NCBI GenBank assembly: GCA_017540505.1
Contig: JAFYAW010000003.1
Span: 1-57,494, forward strand
Direction of reading: 5' to 3'
Origin: Bacteroidales bacterium
GTDB taxonomy: Bacteria > Bacteroidota > Bacteroidia > Bacteroidales > WCHB1-69
DNA length: 57,494 nt
Part shown: one piece after another, positions 1 to 7,704 of the stretch
Numbering within the stretch: position 1 is the stretch's first letter
Layout: each line of letters starts with the position of its first letter
Program-made: the position numbers and the translations under genes
Notes under the pieces: generated by a model
The model's database searches: none
Told to the model about the DNA's origin: nothing
The model's input: only the letters and a program-made list of their open reading frames with translations

Positions 1-1060
1 GACTTGCGACAACGAGCCTTACGTATGGGAGGGCCACGCCAATGTGACGATTCCGACGGCTTCCGGCACGTACATCCTGTGGGACAGCCTGAAGACGGTG
101 AACAACTGCGACAGCGTGTATAAGCTGACGCTGACGGTGAATCCGAGCTATTACTACGAAGAGACTGCCACGACGTGCGACAACGAGCCGTACGTATGGG
201 CGGGCCACTCGAACGTGACGATTCCGACGACGGCCGGCACGCATATCGTATGGGATAGCCTGAAGACGGCGAACTACTGTGACAGCGTGTTCAAACTGAC
301 ACTTACGGTAACCCAATCCTTTGTGACCAACATCAGGGATACCATTTGTTTGGGCGACAGCTACCAGATGTATGGCTTCGATACCCTGCCGCAGACATAC
401 GGCACGGTGTATGCGCAGCAGCAGCTCCAGACAGTGACTGGTTGCGACAGCGTCGTGAACCTGATTCTGACGGTGAATCGCACCTACCTGTTTGTGACGG
501 ATGACAACACCTGTGCGAACACCCCGTACACGTGGCGCGGCCATACCTACTCCACGTCGGGTACCTACTACGATAACTTTACGACCGTGAATGGCTGCGA
601 CAGTGTCTATATGCTCAACCTTACCGTCAACCCGACGTATGAAGTGGATGTGGAGGACAGCATCATCGTCTATCACAACTATACCGGCTACGGCATGGAT
701 ATAACCCCGACCGAGGTGGGCGACCAGTATTATCCAATCCATTACTATACGGTGGACGGCTGCGACAGCATCATCAATCTGACCCTCCATGTACTTCTGA
801 ACATTGGTGTGGAGCATTATGAGCAGGCCAACATCTCCGTCTATCCGAATCCTACCCGCAACATCGTGAACATCAAGGGTGAGAACCTGAAGCGGGTCTA
901 TGTCTATGACGGCCGAGGACGCCTGCTGCGGATAGAAGAGGCCGACAGCGATGTCTTCACCTCCGTCCAGATGGGCCAGTATGCCGCTGGATATTATGTA
1001 CTTAGAATACAATTGGCCGATGGTCAATATGTAAATAGAAAAATTATGGTAAGACCATAA
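1..1060 (+). CDS. T9SS-sorted repeat surface protein, C-terminal part (5' end outside window)
   Basis: The frame is open from base 2, so the N-terminus and signal peptide lie outside the window. The remaining 352 residues form about 55-57-residue units. Each unit opens with a Cys, carries a G-H or G-F turn, and closes with CDSV or CDSI followed by a strand like LTLTVN. Four units are clear; a fifth has lost its first Cys. The last ~75 residues start with YPNPTRN, continue through VYDGRGR and end KIMVRP, which is the type A T9SS C-terminal sorting domain. Known biology of that domain predicts export through the Sec and type IX systems and attachment to the cell surface; a porT homologue lies at 36661. 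The repeats are probably an adhesive or stalk region, but I do not recognise a specific ligand. A strong hairpin terminator follows. Confidence 0.88.
   Translation, partial: TCDNEPYVWEGHANVTIPTASGTYILWDSLKTVNNCDSVYKLTLTVNPSYYYEETATTCDNEPYVWAGHSNVTIPTTAGTHIVWDSLKTANYCDSVFKLTLTVTQSFVTNIRDTICLGDSYQMYGFDTLPQTYGTVYAQQQLQTVTGCDSVVNLILTVNRTYLFVTDDNTCANTPYTWRGHTYSTSGTYYDNFTTVNGCDSVYMLNLTVNPTYEVDVEDSIIVYHNYTGYGMDITPTEVGDQYYPIHYYTVDGCDSIINLTLHVLLNIGVEHYEQANISVYPNPTRNIVNIKGENLKRVYVYDGRGRLLRIEEADSDVFTSVQMGQYAAGYYVLRIQLADGQYVNRKIMVRP
2..343 (+). repeat. Two tandem 171-bp coding repeats
   Basis: Unit 1 (2-172) and unit 2 (173-343) keep an exact 171-bp period (57 codons), and both begin at a Thr-Cys-Asp-Asn-Glu-Pro stretch. 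Their first ~130 bases differ at only a few positions. The next unit again starts 171 bp later (344) but is diverged, and the one after that starts at 509. The near-identity of the first two units suggests recent duplication or gene conversion. Confidence 0.85.
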
Positions 1061-1087
1061 TTTTAAGGGTAAATTTGTTTTCATTGG

Positions 1088-1119
1088 AAGCATGGGCGCG
1101 AGAAATCGTGTCCATGCTT
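1088..1119 (+). terminator. Intrinsic terminator after the T9SS protein
   Basis: A 14-bp stem (1088-1101 with 1106-1119, two G-U pairs) closes on a GAAA tetraloop. It is followed by TGTTTGT at the 3' side. It lies 27 bases after the stop codon and just before the promoter of the next gene. Confidence 0.8.
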
Positions 1120-1144
1120 TGTTTGTAAATCCCGACAAAATATG

Positions 1145-1152
1145 TACATTTG
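1145..1152 (+). promoter_or_regulatory. Bacteroidetes-type promoter (-7 box TACATTTG)
   Basis: TACATTTG matches the TAnnTTTG consensus, with TTTG copies at 1119-1126 at a plausible -33 distance. It overlaps a TTG codon at 1150 that could be mistaken for a start. The box places transcription start near 1157, so the ATG at 1177 is the credible start of the dehydrogenase. Confidence 0.65.
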
Positions 1153-1176
1153 CACTTTCAAAAATTGAAAGTTAAA

Positions 1177-1956
1177 ATGGAAGGTACAAAACAGTATGCG
1201 CTTGTGACGGGTGCCAGTTCGGGCATCGGATTCCAGTATGCCAGGGTGTTGGCAGAAAAGGGTTATCCGTTGATTATGGTCAGCAATGAGGAGGCCATCA
1301 TGGAAAAGGCGGAGATGGTGCGGCAGGAGTTCGCCGTGGAGGCCATCCCGCTGGTTCGCGATCTGGGCACGCCGGACGCTGCGAAGGAACTGTACGGGTA
1401 TTGCCGCTCGCAGGGTTGGCCGGTGGAGGTCATCATCAACAATGCTGGCGTCTATCATGACCGCGACTTCCTAGATGACTCAGAGGCTTTCAACGAGCTG
1501 ATCCTCCACCTGCATGTGACCACTCCCGCCATGCTGACCTATTATTTCGGGCAGGATATGGTACAACAGGGTAGGGGCTATATTTTGAATATGAGTTCGA
1601 TAACCTCGGAGATTGCTGTGCAGCGTCTGGCTACCTACAGTGCCACCAAGGCTTTCTTGAAGAATTTCTCACGTTCGATGCATGTGGAATTGTACCACAA
1701 GGGCGTGTATGTCACCGCCGTCCGTCCGGGTGCAGTGAACACAGGCTTGTACAACATACGGCAGTGGGCCACGAAGATTGGGCTTGTGCTCGGATACATC
1801 ACCACGCCGGAGAGTCTGGCGCGTCGAGGCGTGCGCGCCCTCTTCCGAGGCCGTGCACAGGTCACCCCCGGCGTGTGGAACCATATCCTGCTGTTCTTGG
1901 TGGCCCTGCTGCCCACGTGTGCCTTGCGACTGATCCGCCGCTGGAAAATATTCTGA
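1177..1956 (+). CDS. Short-chain dehydrogenase/reductase (SDR)
   Basis: This 259-residue classical SDR has the NAD(P)-binding motif TGASSGIG at residues 11-18, NNAG at 88-91, Ser 140/141, and the catalytic pair Y154 and K158 in YSATK. The substrate is unknown; the family reduces carbonyls or oxidises alcohols in the cytoplasm. The C-terminus (about 235-259) is hydrophobic and ends in RRWKIF, so it may touch the membrane, as in the DltE/YqjQ-like group. I chose the ATG at 1177 because an in-frame TTG at 1150 lies inside the promoter. It is separated from the next gene by 130 bases that contain a structured element. Confidence 0.85.
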   Translation: MEGTKQYALVTGASSGIGFQYARVLAEKGYPLIMVSNEEAIMEKAEMVRQEFAVEAIPLVRDLGTPDAAKELYGYCRSQGWPVEVIINNAGVYHDRDFLDDSEAFNELILHLHVTTPAMLTYYFGQDMVQQGRGYILNMSSITSEIAVQRLATYSATKAFLKNFSRSMHVELYHKGVYVTAVRPGAVNTGLYNIRQWATKIGLVLGYITTPESLARRGVRALFRGRAQVTPGVWNHILLFLVALLPTCALRLIRRWKIF

Positions 1957-1998
1957 TAGGGGGACGAAAATATGCCGCCCGACTGCGTCCCTCGCCCC

Positions 1999-2037
1999 TT
2001 CAGGGCTGGTGTGCTGGATGGCACGGTTGGCCCTGAA
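1999..2037 (+). other. Structured intergenic hairpin element
   Basis: TTCAGGGC (1999-2006) pairs with GCCCTGAA (2030-2037). The loop contains a second small stem, GTGC (2011-2014) with GCAC (2021-2024). It is not followed by a T-run, so it is not a standard terminator. It sits between the SDR stop and the msrC start and may be a dispersed repeat or an mRNA processing or stability element. Confidence 0.4.
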
Positions 2038-2086
2038 AAGGTCCTGGCGCACAAAAGATTGCCAATTTCCGAAAATAGATAGAACA

Positions 2087-2536
2087 ATGACTAAAACCGA
2101 CAAATACAAATCCCTACTGCCGCAGATAGCGGCCTTGGTGGAAGGCGAATCTGATATGATCGCCAAGATGGCAAACGCAGCGGCCGCCTTGCACGAGGCG
2201 TTCGGTTTCTGGTGGACCGGATTCTATCGTGTTGTGGAGGATGAGCTGGTGCTCGGACCATTCCAGGGTCCGCTTGCCTGCATACGCATCCCGTTCGGTC
2301 GCGGGGTGTGCGGTACTGCGTGGCAACGGGGCGAGACGGTCATTGTGCCGGATGTGCATGCGTTTGCCGGACATATTGCCTGCTCGTCAGCGTCGAACAG
2401 CGAGATTGTGGTGCCTCTCTTCCGCAACGGCACTGTCATTGCAGTACTCGACATTGACAGTACCGACTACGCCACCTTCGATGACACTGATCGCTGCTAT
2501 CTGGAACAGATGTTGGCTTTTATGACAAAGGGGTGA
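2087..2536 (+). CDS. msrC: Free methionine-(R)-sulfoxide reductase (GAF fold)
   Basis: This 149-residue single GAF-domain protein has three cysteines, C65, C75 and C99 (in ACIRIP, GVCGTAW and IACSSAS). Their spacing of 10 and 24 is the same as that of the three redox cysteines of E. coli fRMsr (YebR, C84/C94/C118). The N-terminal FGFWWTGFY stretch (39-47) is also typical. The enzyme reduces free Met-R-O with thioredoxin in the cytoplasm, protecting against oxidation. The ATG at 2087 gives the usual family length; earlier in-frame codons run through the structured intergenic element. Confidence 0.92.
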   Translation: MTKTDKYKSLLPQIAALVEGESDMIAKMANAAAALHEAFGFWWTGFYRVVEDELVLGPFQGPLACIRIPFGRGVCGTAWQRGETVIVPDVHAFAGHIACSSASNSEIVVPLFRNGTVIAVLDIDSTDYATFDDTDRCYLEQMLAFMTKG

Positions 2537-2554
2537 TTGTTTTCAGATTATTTT

Positions 2555-2562
2555 TATTTTTG
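2555..2562 (+). promoter_or_regulatory. Promoter (-7 box TATTTTTG) for the 2624-8283 gene block
   Basis: TATTTTTG is followed by C, with a TTGTTTT at 2537-2543 that fits a -33 element. It leaves a leader of about 55 bases before the HdeD-like gene. No comparable box is visible before the genes from 3198 to 6661, so it is the best candidate promoter for that run. Confidence 0.6.
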
Positions 2563-2623
2563 CAGACAAATAACAGAAATTGTTGTTGAATCACAAATTA
2601 TTAAAAATTAAATCATTGCTATT

Positions 2624-3187
2624 ATGAAAAAAAGTACAAAAATTTGGATGGGAATTACAGGTGTCCTGCTCATCGCATTGGGCGTTGTGTGTTTCGTTAA
2701 TCCGCCTGCGACCTTGTTTAGCTTGGCCGTGCTGATCGGTTGCCTCACGCTTGCCGCCGGTATCTCACGCTTTGTGTTTACTTTGCGCACGCAACGTTTC
2801 ATGCCGAACAGTGGCACACGCATGCTCTCTGCGTTGTTGCAAATCCTCGTGGGTATCATCTTCCTTTGCAATTCCATTTGGTTGGCCATCTCGCTGCCTA
2901 TCATTTTTGCTATGTGGGTGATGTTCGAAGGTGTCATGCTCTTTGTCCAGAGCTTTGATTACAAGAAATTTGGATTCCCGTATTGGTGGGCCCTTATGCT
3001 CCTCGGCATTGCTGGCGCCGTCTTGGGATGCCTCGGATTGTATCATTTGGACGCTTCTGGCATCACGCTCTCCTGGTTGCTCGGCCTTGGCCTTGTCCTC
3101 ATCGGTGTGGCCTATCTCGTGGCTCTCTGCGGTATCAACCGTTTCGAGAATACCGTTAAAGACCAAATCGACCAAGTCTTGGGATAA
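2624..3187 (+). CDS. HdeD-like (DUF308) inner-membrane protein
   Basis: The 187 residues hold six predicted transmembrane helices in three pairs, with the family pattern of Gly-rich helices (GVLLIALGVVCF, LGIAGAVLGCLGLY, LGLGLVLIGVAYL) and an NP turn after the first helix. DUF308/HdeD proteins are linked to acid resistance in enterobacteria, but their biochemical role is unclear. It is the first gene of a co-directional run: the sensor phosphatase starts only 10 bases after its stop codon. That context hints at a membrane-stress link. The family assignment is good; function is unproven. Confidence 0.8.
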   Translation: MKKSTKIWMGITGVLLIALGVVCFVNPPATLFSLAVLIGCLTLAAGISRFVFTLRTQRFMPNSGTRMLSALLQILVGIIFLCNSIWLAISLPIIFAMWVMFEGVMLFVQSFDYKKFGFPYWWALMLLGIAGAVLGCLGLYHLDASGITLSWLLGLGLVLIGVAYLVALCGINRFENTVKDQIDQVLG

Positions 3188-3197
3188 AAACAACGGA

Positions 3198-5240
3198 ATG
3201 CCCTCCAAAAAATCGTATGCGGGATTATGGATTATAGTGGTTGCGGCGGTGGTGTTGGAGACCATCTCCTGCATCCAGTATTTCTACAGCCGTGCGGGTA
3301 TTCGTGCCGAAGCAGAACTGCGGGCACAGAGTGAGTTGCGCCGCGCCGAGTTGGAAATCAATGTGGTGATGGTGGAGATGGAAGCCGCGGCAAAGATGTT
3401 AGCCGCTGTGGCGGAGCAGCATATTGACAATCCGGACTCCATAGCCGCGGCTACGCGGATGCTGTTGAATACCATCCGGAATGTGAGTAGTGCCGGCATA
3501 GCCTGCCAGGCAGACCTGTTCCCGGAGAAGGGACGTTGGTACGAGATGTGTAGCAGCCGCCAGCCGGATGGCACTGTCTATACGCGCCAGATAGGAGGGG
3601 CGGACCATGACTATTTCCAGACGGAGTGGTACCACAATGGCCTGACTTTCAACGGTTGCAAGTGGAGCGAGCCCTATATGGACGAATATGGAGCCCGCAC
3701 AATGGTGGTCAGCTGTACGTATCCTGTCCGCAATGGGCAGGGCGACGTGGTGGCGGTGGCCTGTGTGGATGTGTCGCTGAATTATCTACAACGCATGTCG
3801 GAGTATTTGCAAATCTACAAGGACAGCTATTACTCCATCCGCTCCGGCAATGGCTTGGTGATCGTCTCCGGTGAGGATACGGTTCCAGGTCGCGACTATC
3901 AGATTTACAATGAGGACATTGACAAAACGGGATGGAAAATATCGATCATCATCCCAGAGGATGTTATCTTCGCCGACCTCAATCGTGTAGGTATGATTGT
4001 CGGATTGTTGATGCTGCTTGGTCTGGCATTGCTCATCTTTATTGTTTGGTACATCGGGCGCAGCAACAAGCGTCTCATCCGCTCTATTGAAAAAAACCAG
4101 CGCATGGAGAACGAACTTCATGTTGCCCGAACGATACAGATGGCGATGCTGCCGAAAGTGTTCCCTCCGTTTAGCGACCGTCCGGATCTCAACCTCTATG
4201 GCATCGTCAATCCGGCCAAGGAGGTGGGTGGCGACCTGTATGATTTCTTTGTGCGGCAAGACAAGCTGTTCTTCTGTGTCGGCGACGTGAGCGGCAAGGG
4301 TGTGCCGGCCGCACTGCTGATGGTGATGACCCATTCGATGTTCCGCAGCGTCACGGCGCACGAGGAGAACGCGGCAGCCATCGTCAGCGAGATGAACAGG
4401 GCCATCGCCGAGCAGAACACGGAGAATATGTTCCTCACGCTTTTCCTCGGAGTGCTTGACTGCAAGACAGGCCGGCTCGACTACTGCAACGCCGGACATA
4501 ATGCGCCAGTGCTGAAATCAAATGGCCAATGGCAAGTGGTTGATGTTGTGGCGAATCTTCCGTTGGGCGTTGAGCCGGACTTCACATACGAGGCGCAGAC
4601 GACACAGATGGCGTACGACGACCTGCTGTTCCTTTACACCGACGGCCTGACTGAAGCGGAGAACAGCAGCTACGAACAGTTCAAAGACCATCGGATGCTG
4701 CAAAACCTGTCCTCCATGACCTGCAGCCGCCCGCGCGAAATCATCGAAAACATGCAGTTGGGTGTGGAGGCCTTCGTGGACGGCGCTCAGCAGAGCGACG
4801 ACCTGACCATGCTCGCTATCCGCTATCAGACTCCGGCCATCGTCATGCGCAACGACATACAGCAAATTCCCACACTCGCCGAATGGATCGACGGGCTGGG
4901 TATCCCTGACGAACTGAAAATGCCGGTGAACCTCGCCTTGGAGGAGGCGGTGAGCAACGTCATGCTGTATGCCTATCCGAAGGACAAGAGCGGACAGGTC
5001 TTCGTTGAATTCACCCAACACCCAACACTCAACACCCAACATCCAACACTCGTCTTCACAGTCACCGACAGCGGCATCCCCTTCGACCCGACGCAACAGA
5101 AGGAGGCCAACATCACCTTGTCGGCGGAAGAACGGGACATTGGCGGTCTGGGCATCCATCTCGTCCGCCAGCTTATGGACGAAATCCACTATCGACGCGA
5201 GGAGGATAAAAATATTTTAACGTTAATAAAGAAATTTTAA
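3198..5240 (+). CDS. Membrane sensor with PP2C (SpoIIE/RsbU) phosphatase and RsbW-like HATPase domains
   Basis: Order in the 680 residues: TM helix (~9-27); extracytoplasmic Cache-like domain (~30-255); second TM (~257-280); coiled linker; SpoIIE/RsbU phosphatase with metal-binding GGDLYD (344-349, D346) and GDVSGKG (D363); C-terminal GHKL ATPase/serine kinase with an N-box LEEAVSN (E582, N587) and a GGLGIHLV glycine loop. Proteins joining a PP2C phosphatase and an RsbW-like kinase, such as SypE of Vibrio and CrsR of Shewanella, set the phosphorylation state of a STAS partner. The adjacent STAS gene at 5274 is the obvious substrate. The ATG at 3198 lies 10 bases after the HdeD stop. A five-copy heptamer repeat (5013-5047) adds a Thr-Gln-His-Pro-rich stretch inside the kinase domain. 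Confidence 0.9.
   Translation: MPSKKSYAGLWIIVVAAVVLETISCIQYFYSRAGIRAEAELRAQSELRRAELEINVVMVEMEAAAKMLAAVAEQHIDNPDSIAAATRMLLNTIRNVSSAGIACQADLFPEKGRWYEMCSSRQPDGTVYTRQIGGADHDYFQTEWYHNGLTFNGCKWSEPYMDEYGARTMVVSCTYPVRNGQGDVVAVACVDVSLNYLQRMSEYLQIYKDSYYSIRSGNGLVIVSGEDTVPGRDYQIYNEDIDKTGWKISIIIPEDVIFADLNRVGMIVGLLMLLGLALLIFIVWYIGRSNKRLIRSIEKNQRMENELHVARTIQMAMLPKVFPPFSDRPDLNLYGIVNPAKEVGGDLYDFFVRQDKLFFCVGDVSGKGVPAALLMVMTHSMFRSVTAHEENAAAIVSEMNRAIAEQNTENMFLTLFLGVLDCKTGRLDYCNAGHNAPVLKSNGQWQVVDVVANLPLGVEPDFTYEAQTTQMAYDDLLFLYTDGLTEAENSSYEQFKDHRMLQNLSSMTCSRPREIIENMQLGVEAFVDGAQQSDDLTMLAIRYQTPAIVMRNDIQQIPTLAEWIDGLGIPDELKMPVNLALEEAVSNVMLYAYPKDKSGQVFVEFTQHPTLNTQHPTLVFTVTDSGIPFDPTQQKEANITLSAEERDIGGLGIHLVRQLMDEIHYRREEDKNILTLIKKF
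5013..5047 (+). repeat. Five tandem heptamers inside a coding sequence
   Basis: There are five consecutive 7-mers of the form A(C/T)(C/T)CAAC. They encode about residues 606-617 of the phosphatase/kinase as a TQHPTL-type duplication while keeping the frame (with flanks about 42 bases, 14 codons). The repeats resemble the intergenic heptamer arrays of this window. Confidence 0.85.
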
Positions 5241-5273
5241 TAGGGATACTTATATTCTGGATAAATTGAAATT

Positions 5274-5576
5274 ATGACAACTCAAATTCAAGAAAACGGC
5301 AACCAGATCATTGCCAAATTCTCCGGCAGGCTTGACACCGCCGCCGCCGTGCAGACCGCCGAGGATGTGAAACTTTTGCAGGAAGCCGCAAACAAGGTGA
5401 TTGTCCTGGACTGCAGCGAGCTCGAATATATTTCCTCGTCGGGTCTGCGCATCTTCCTTGGCATCCGAAAAGAGGCTGCCAATCACGGCAGCAAGGTCAT
5501 AGTCCGCAACATCAACGCCGACATCCGCCAGGTCTTCATGATGACTGGCTTTATCAGTCTTTTTGAAATACAATAA
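5274..5576 (+). CDS. STAS-domain anti-sigma factor antagonist
   Basis: This 100-residue single STAS domain resembles SpoIIAA/RsbV/SypA. It has a GRLDT start of strand 2 (18-22), VIVLDCSELEYISSSGLR (42-59) with the phosphorylatable Ser in the SSG motif (S55 or S56), and a closing helix. STAS proteins of this type bind a partner only in one phosphorylation state. Its modifying enzyme is probably the product of 3198-5240. No RsbW-type anti-sigma gene stands alone nearby, so the downstream target is open. Only 2 bases separate it from the alarmone synthetase, which makes co-translation likely. Confidence 0.93.
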   Translation: MTTQIQENGNQIIAKFSGRLDTAAAVQTAEDVKLLQEAANKVIVLDCSELEYISSSGLRIFLGIRKEAANHGSKVIVRNINADIRQVFMMTGFISLFEIQ

Positions 5577-5578
5577 AT

Positions 5579-6661
5579 ATGGATCCGCATACCGAAATCA
5601 TCTTGGCGGAGTACGACCAGCAGTTGCCGCTTTTCCGGCGATTGGAACGCATCGTGCAAATCACGCTACAGGATATCCTGGATAACAACGGACTGGCGGT
5701 GACGGCTGTCAGCACGCGCGTGAAGACACGCGAGAGCCTAGCCGGCAAGTTGGAGCTTAAAGGGGACAAGTACCAGTCCATCAGAGACATTACGGATATC
5801 CTCGGGGCGCGCATTGTCACCCTTTATACGGATGACGTGGACCGTATAGCCGCCATGGCGGAGCAGATTTTCGACATCGATTGGGAGAATTCCGTCGATA
5901 AGCGCCGCCTGCACAGCACGGACAGCTTTGGCTACAACTCATTGCACTATATTTGCCGTCTGCCCAAGACGCTGGTCAACGAGCCCGAATGGCCGCAACT
6001 GAACGAGGTGCGTTTCGAGCTGCAACTGCGGACCACTCTACAGCACGCGTGGGCATCCATCAACCACGACATCGGCTATAAGACGGGTGTGGAGATACCG
6101 CATGTCTATATCCGTCAGATAAATCGTCTGGCGGGTATGCTGGAGATGGCGGACGACGAGTTCAGCCGCATCCGCACGGAGATCACCAACTACCGCCGGC
6201 GCGTGCAGCAGCTTGTACAAAATGGTGAACTGGACGATGTGCAGTTGGACGGCGACACCTTCCGAAGCTATTTGGAGGCGCAGCCGTTCCGTCTGCTCAA
6301 CCATCGCATCGCCGCCATCAACCAGGCGGAGATACAGGAGGTGCCGTTGACCGGCTACTTGCGTGTGTTTGTGGCCTTTGGCTGCAAGACACTCGGCGAC
6401 GTGGACCGCATACGTGCGCAATATACGGACCATGCCTATACCCTCGCACGTCATCAGCTCGGCAACACCGATCTTGACATCCTTTCCTCGTCCGTCGGCA
6501 TACAGAATATCTGCATCGTCTGTATCCTCGCCAACGGTGGCGGCAAGATCGGCCTTACACGACTCTTCAACGCCCTTAACGGCGAAAACCCGCAAAATGA
6601 GCTGTTGGCGGAAATGACCTATAATCAGGCAATGAATTTACCTTTTATGCAGAATAAATAA
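5579..6661 (+). CDS. RelA/SpoT-type (p)ppGpp synthetase domain protein
   Basis: These 360 residues carry an alarmone synthetase domain at about 30-190. Hallmarks are RVKTRESLAGKLELKG (substrate-binding Arg/Lys), DILGARIVTLYTDDV (catalytic Asp region), GYNSLHYI, and the FELQLRTTLQHAW stretch with the expected Glu just before it. No HD hydrolase or TGS domain is present, so it is a small-alarmone-synthetase relative with a ~150-residue C-terminal extension of unknown role. It should transfer pyrophosphate from ATP to GDP/GTP. Its stop codon overlaps the next start by one base (TAATG). Placement straight after a STAS gene is unusual and suggests post-translational control. Confidence 0.9.
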   Translation: MDPHTEIILAEYDQQLPLFRRLERIVQITLQDILDNNGLAVTAVSTRVKTRESLAGKLELKGDKYQSIRDITDILGARIVTLYTDDVDRIAAMAEQIFDIDWENSVDKRRLHSTDSFGYNSLHYICRLPKTLVNEPEWPQLNEVRFELQLRTTLQHAWASINHDIGYKTGVEIPHVYIRQINRLAGMLEMADDEFSRIRTEITNYRRRVQQLVQNGELDDVQLDGDTFRSYLEAQPFRLLNHRIAAINQAEIQEVPLTGYLRVFVAFGCKTLGDVDRIRAQYTDHAYTLARHQLGNTDLDILSSSVGIQNICIVCILANGGGKIGLTRLFNALNGENPQNELLAEMTYNQAMNLPFMQNK

Positions 6662-7500
6662 TGGAAGCTATAAAAATAGACCTCAACGACTATGTGCGTA
6701 CGGGCGAAGGGGCCAACGGCGCCAGTTACGATCACAAGACGGACAAGAGCATCATGCTCAAGTTGTATTTCCACAACTTTGAGGCCGCCCAGGTGGAGTT
6801 GGAGATGGCGCAGAAAGTGTATGCGATGGGAGTTCCCACCCCCGAGCCTGGCGATCTGGTGACCGACGGCAAGGCGATGGGCATCCGTTTCCGCCGTATC
6901 GAAGGCAAGAAATCCTATTCGCGGGCCTGCGGTGACAACCCCGAGCGCACCGAAGAGTATGCCCGGGAGTTTGCGCAACTGTGCCGAAAACTCCATGCCA
7001 TCCATGTGGACACCACACAGTTCGAGAATGTCAAGGACCGTCTGTACAAGCTGCTGGCGGACAATCCCTTCTTTACCGACGAACAGAAACAGAAAATACA
7101 CGATTTCATCGCTGCCGCCCCCGATGCCGACACTGCCATCCACGGCGACCTGCAGTTCAGTAATGGTATTTTTGTGGAAAAAGATGGTGTGCGCACGCCC
7201 TATTTCATCGACCTCGGCGATTTCTGCTATGGCTATCCGATGTTCGACATCGGCATGGTCTATCTATGCTGCTGTCTTAACGACGAGTCATGGACGCGGG
7301 ATGTGTTTCACATGACAAATGCCACGGCCAGACGCTTTTGGGACGCTTTTGCACCGGAATATTTCGGACCTAATGCGGATCTTGCCGAGATTGAGAAAAC
7401 CGTCCGCATTTATGCTGGCCTGAAGACACTCATTGTGGAGCGCGACACGCACCGGCCCATGCCCGAGTTCCGTGCCATGCTGGAGGGGACGGTGTATTAG
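6661..7500 (+). CDS. Phosphotransferase-fold kinase (APH/choline-kinase-like)
   Basis: The 279 residues have the Brenner motif HGDLQFSN (161-168; catalytic D163, N168) and a DLGD metal-binding motif (184-187), as in aminoglycoside phosphotransferase/choline kinase folds. It resembles the TIGR02172 subgroup, whose substrates are unknown. There is no signal peptide, so it is cytoplasmic. It shares one base with the synthetase stop codon, implying translational coupling. The context argues against a simple antibiotic-resistance role, though small-molecule phosphorylation remains possible. Downstream comes a repeat-rich gap. Confidence 0.82.
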   Translation: MEAIKIDLNDYVRTGEGANGASYDHKTDKSIMLKLYFHNFEAAQVELEMAQKVYAMGVPTPEPGDLVTDGKAMGIRFRRIEGKKSYSRACGDNPERTEEYAREFAQLCRKLHAIHVDTTQFENVKDRLYKLLADNPFFTDEQKQKIHDFIAAAPDADTAIHGDLQFSNGIFVEKDGVRTPYFIDLGDFCYGYPMFDIGMVYLCCCLNDESWTRDVFHMTNATARRFWDAFAPEYFGPNADLAEIEKTVRIYAGLKTLIVERDTHRPMPEFRAMLEGTVY

Positions 7501-7704
7501 TTCAAAGTTGAGAGTTAATAGTTTAGAGTTTAGAGAAAGCCAATAATCAACTCCCAATGCCCATAACACCTTAACTCCTTATTTTCTTAACTTCTTACCT
7601 ATTGTCACCCCCCCCCAAAAAAAAAAATATATATATATATAAGCCAACGGCCAACGGCTAAAGGCTAACGGCCAAGTTGTTTTACGGAAAAGAAATAAAA
7701 AAAA
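7501..7704 (+). repeat. Repeat-rich gap: heptamers, C9, A11 and (TA)7 tracts
   Basis: Four heptamers (GTTGAGA, GTTAATA, GTTTAGA twice; 7507-7534) start 7 bases after the stop codon. Then come a C9 run (7608-7616), an A11 run (7617-7627), seven TA dinucleotides (7628-7641) and five GCCAACG-like heptamers (7643-7677). The hydrolase gene begins at 7705. The homopolymer and dinucleotide runs are slippage-prone. No TAnnTTTG promoter is visible. Confidence 0.85.

Noticed and set aside
1150-1176. TTG start nine codons upstream of the SDR ATG
   Set aside because: The codon lies inside the TACATTTG promoter box, so it would not be transcribed.
6661-7500. Aminoglycoside resistance gene
   Set aside because: The kinase motifs fit the fold only. 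The gene is translationally coupled to an alarmone synthetase and resembles a subgroup with unknown substrates.
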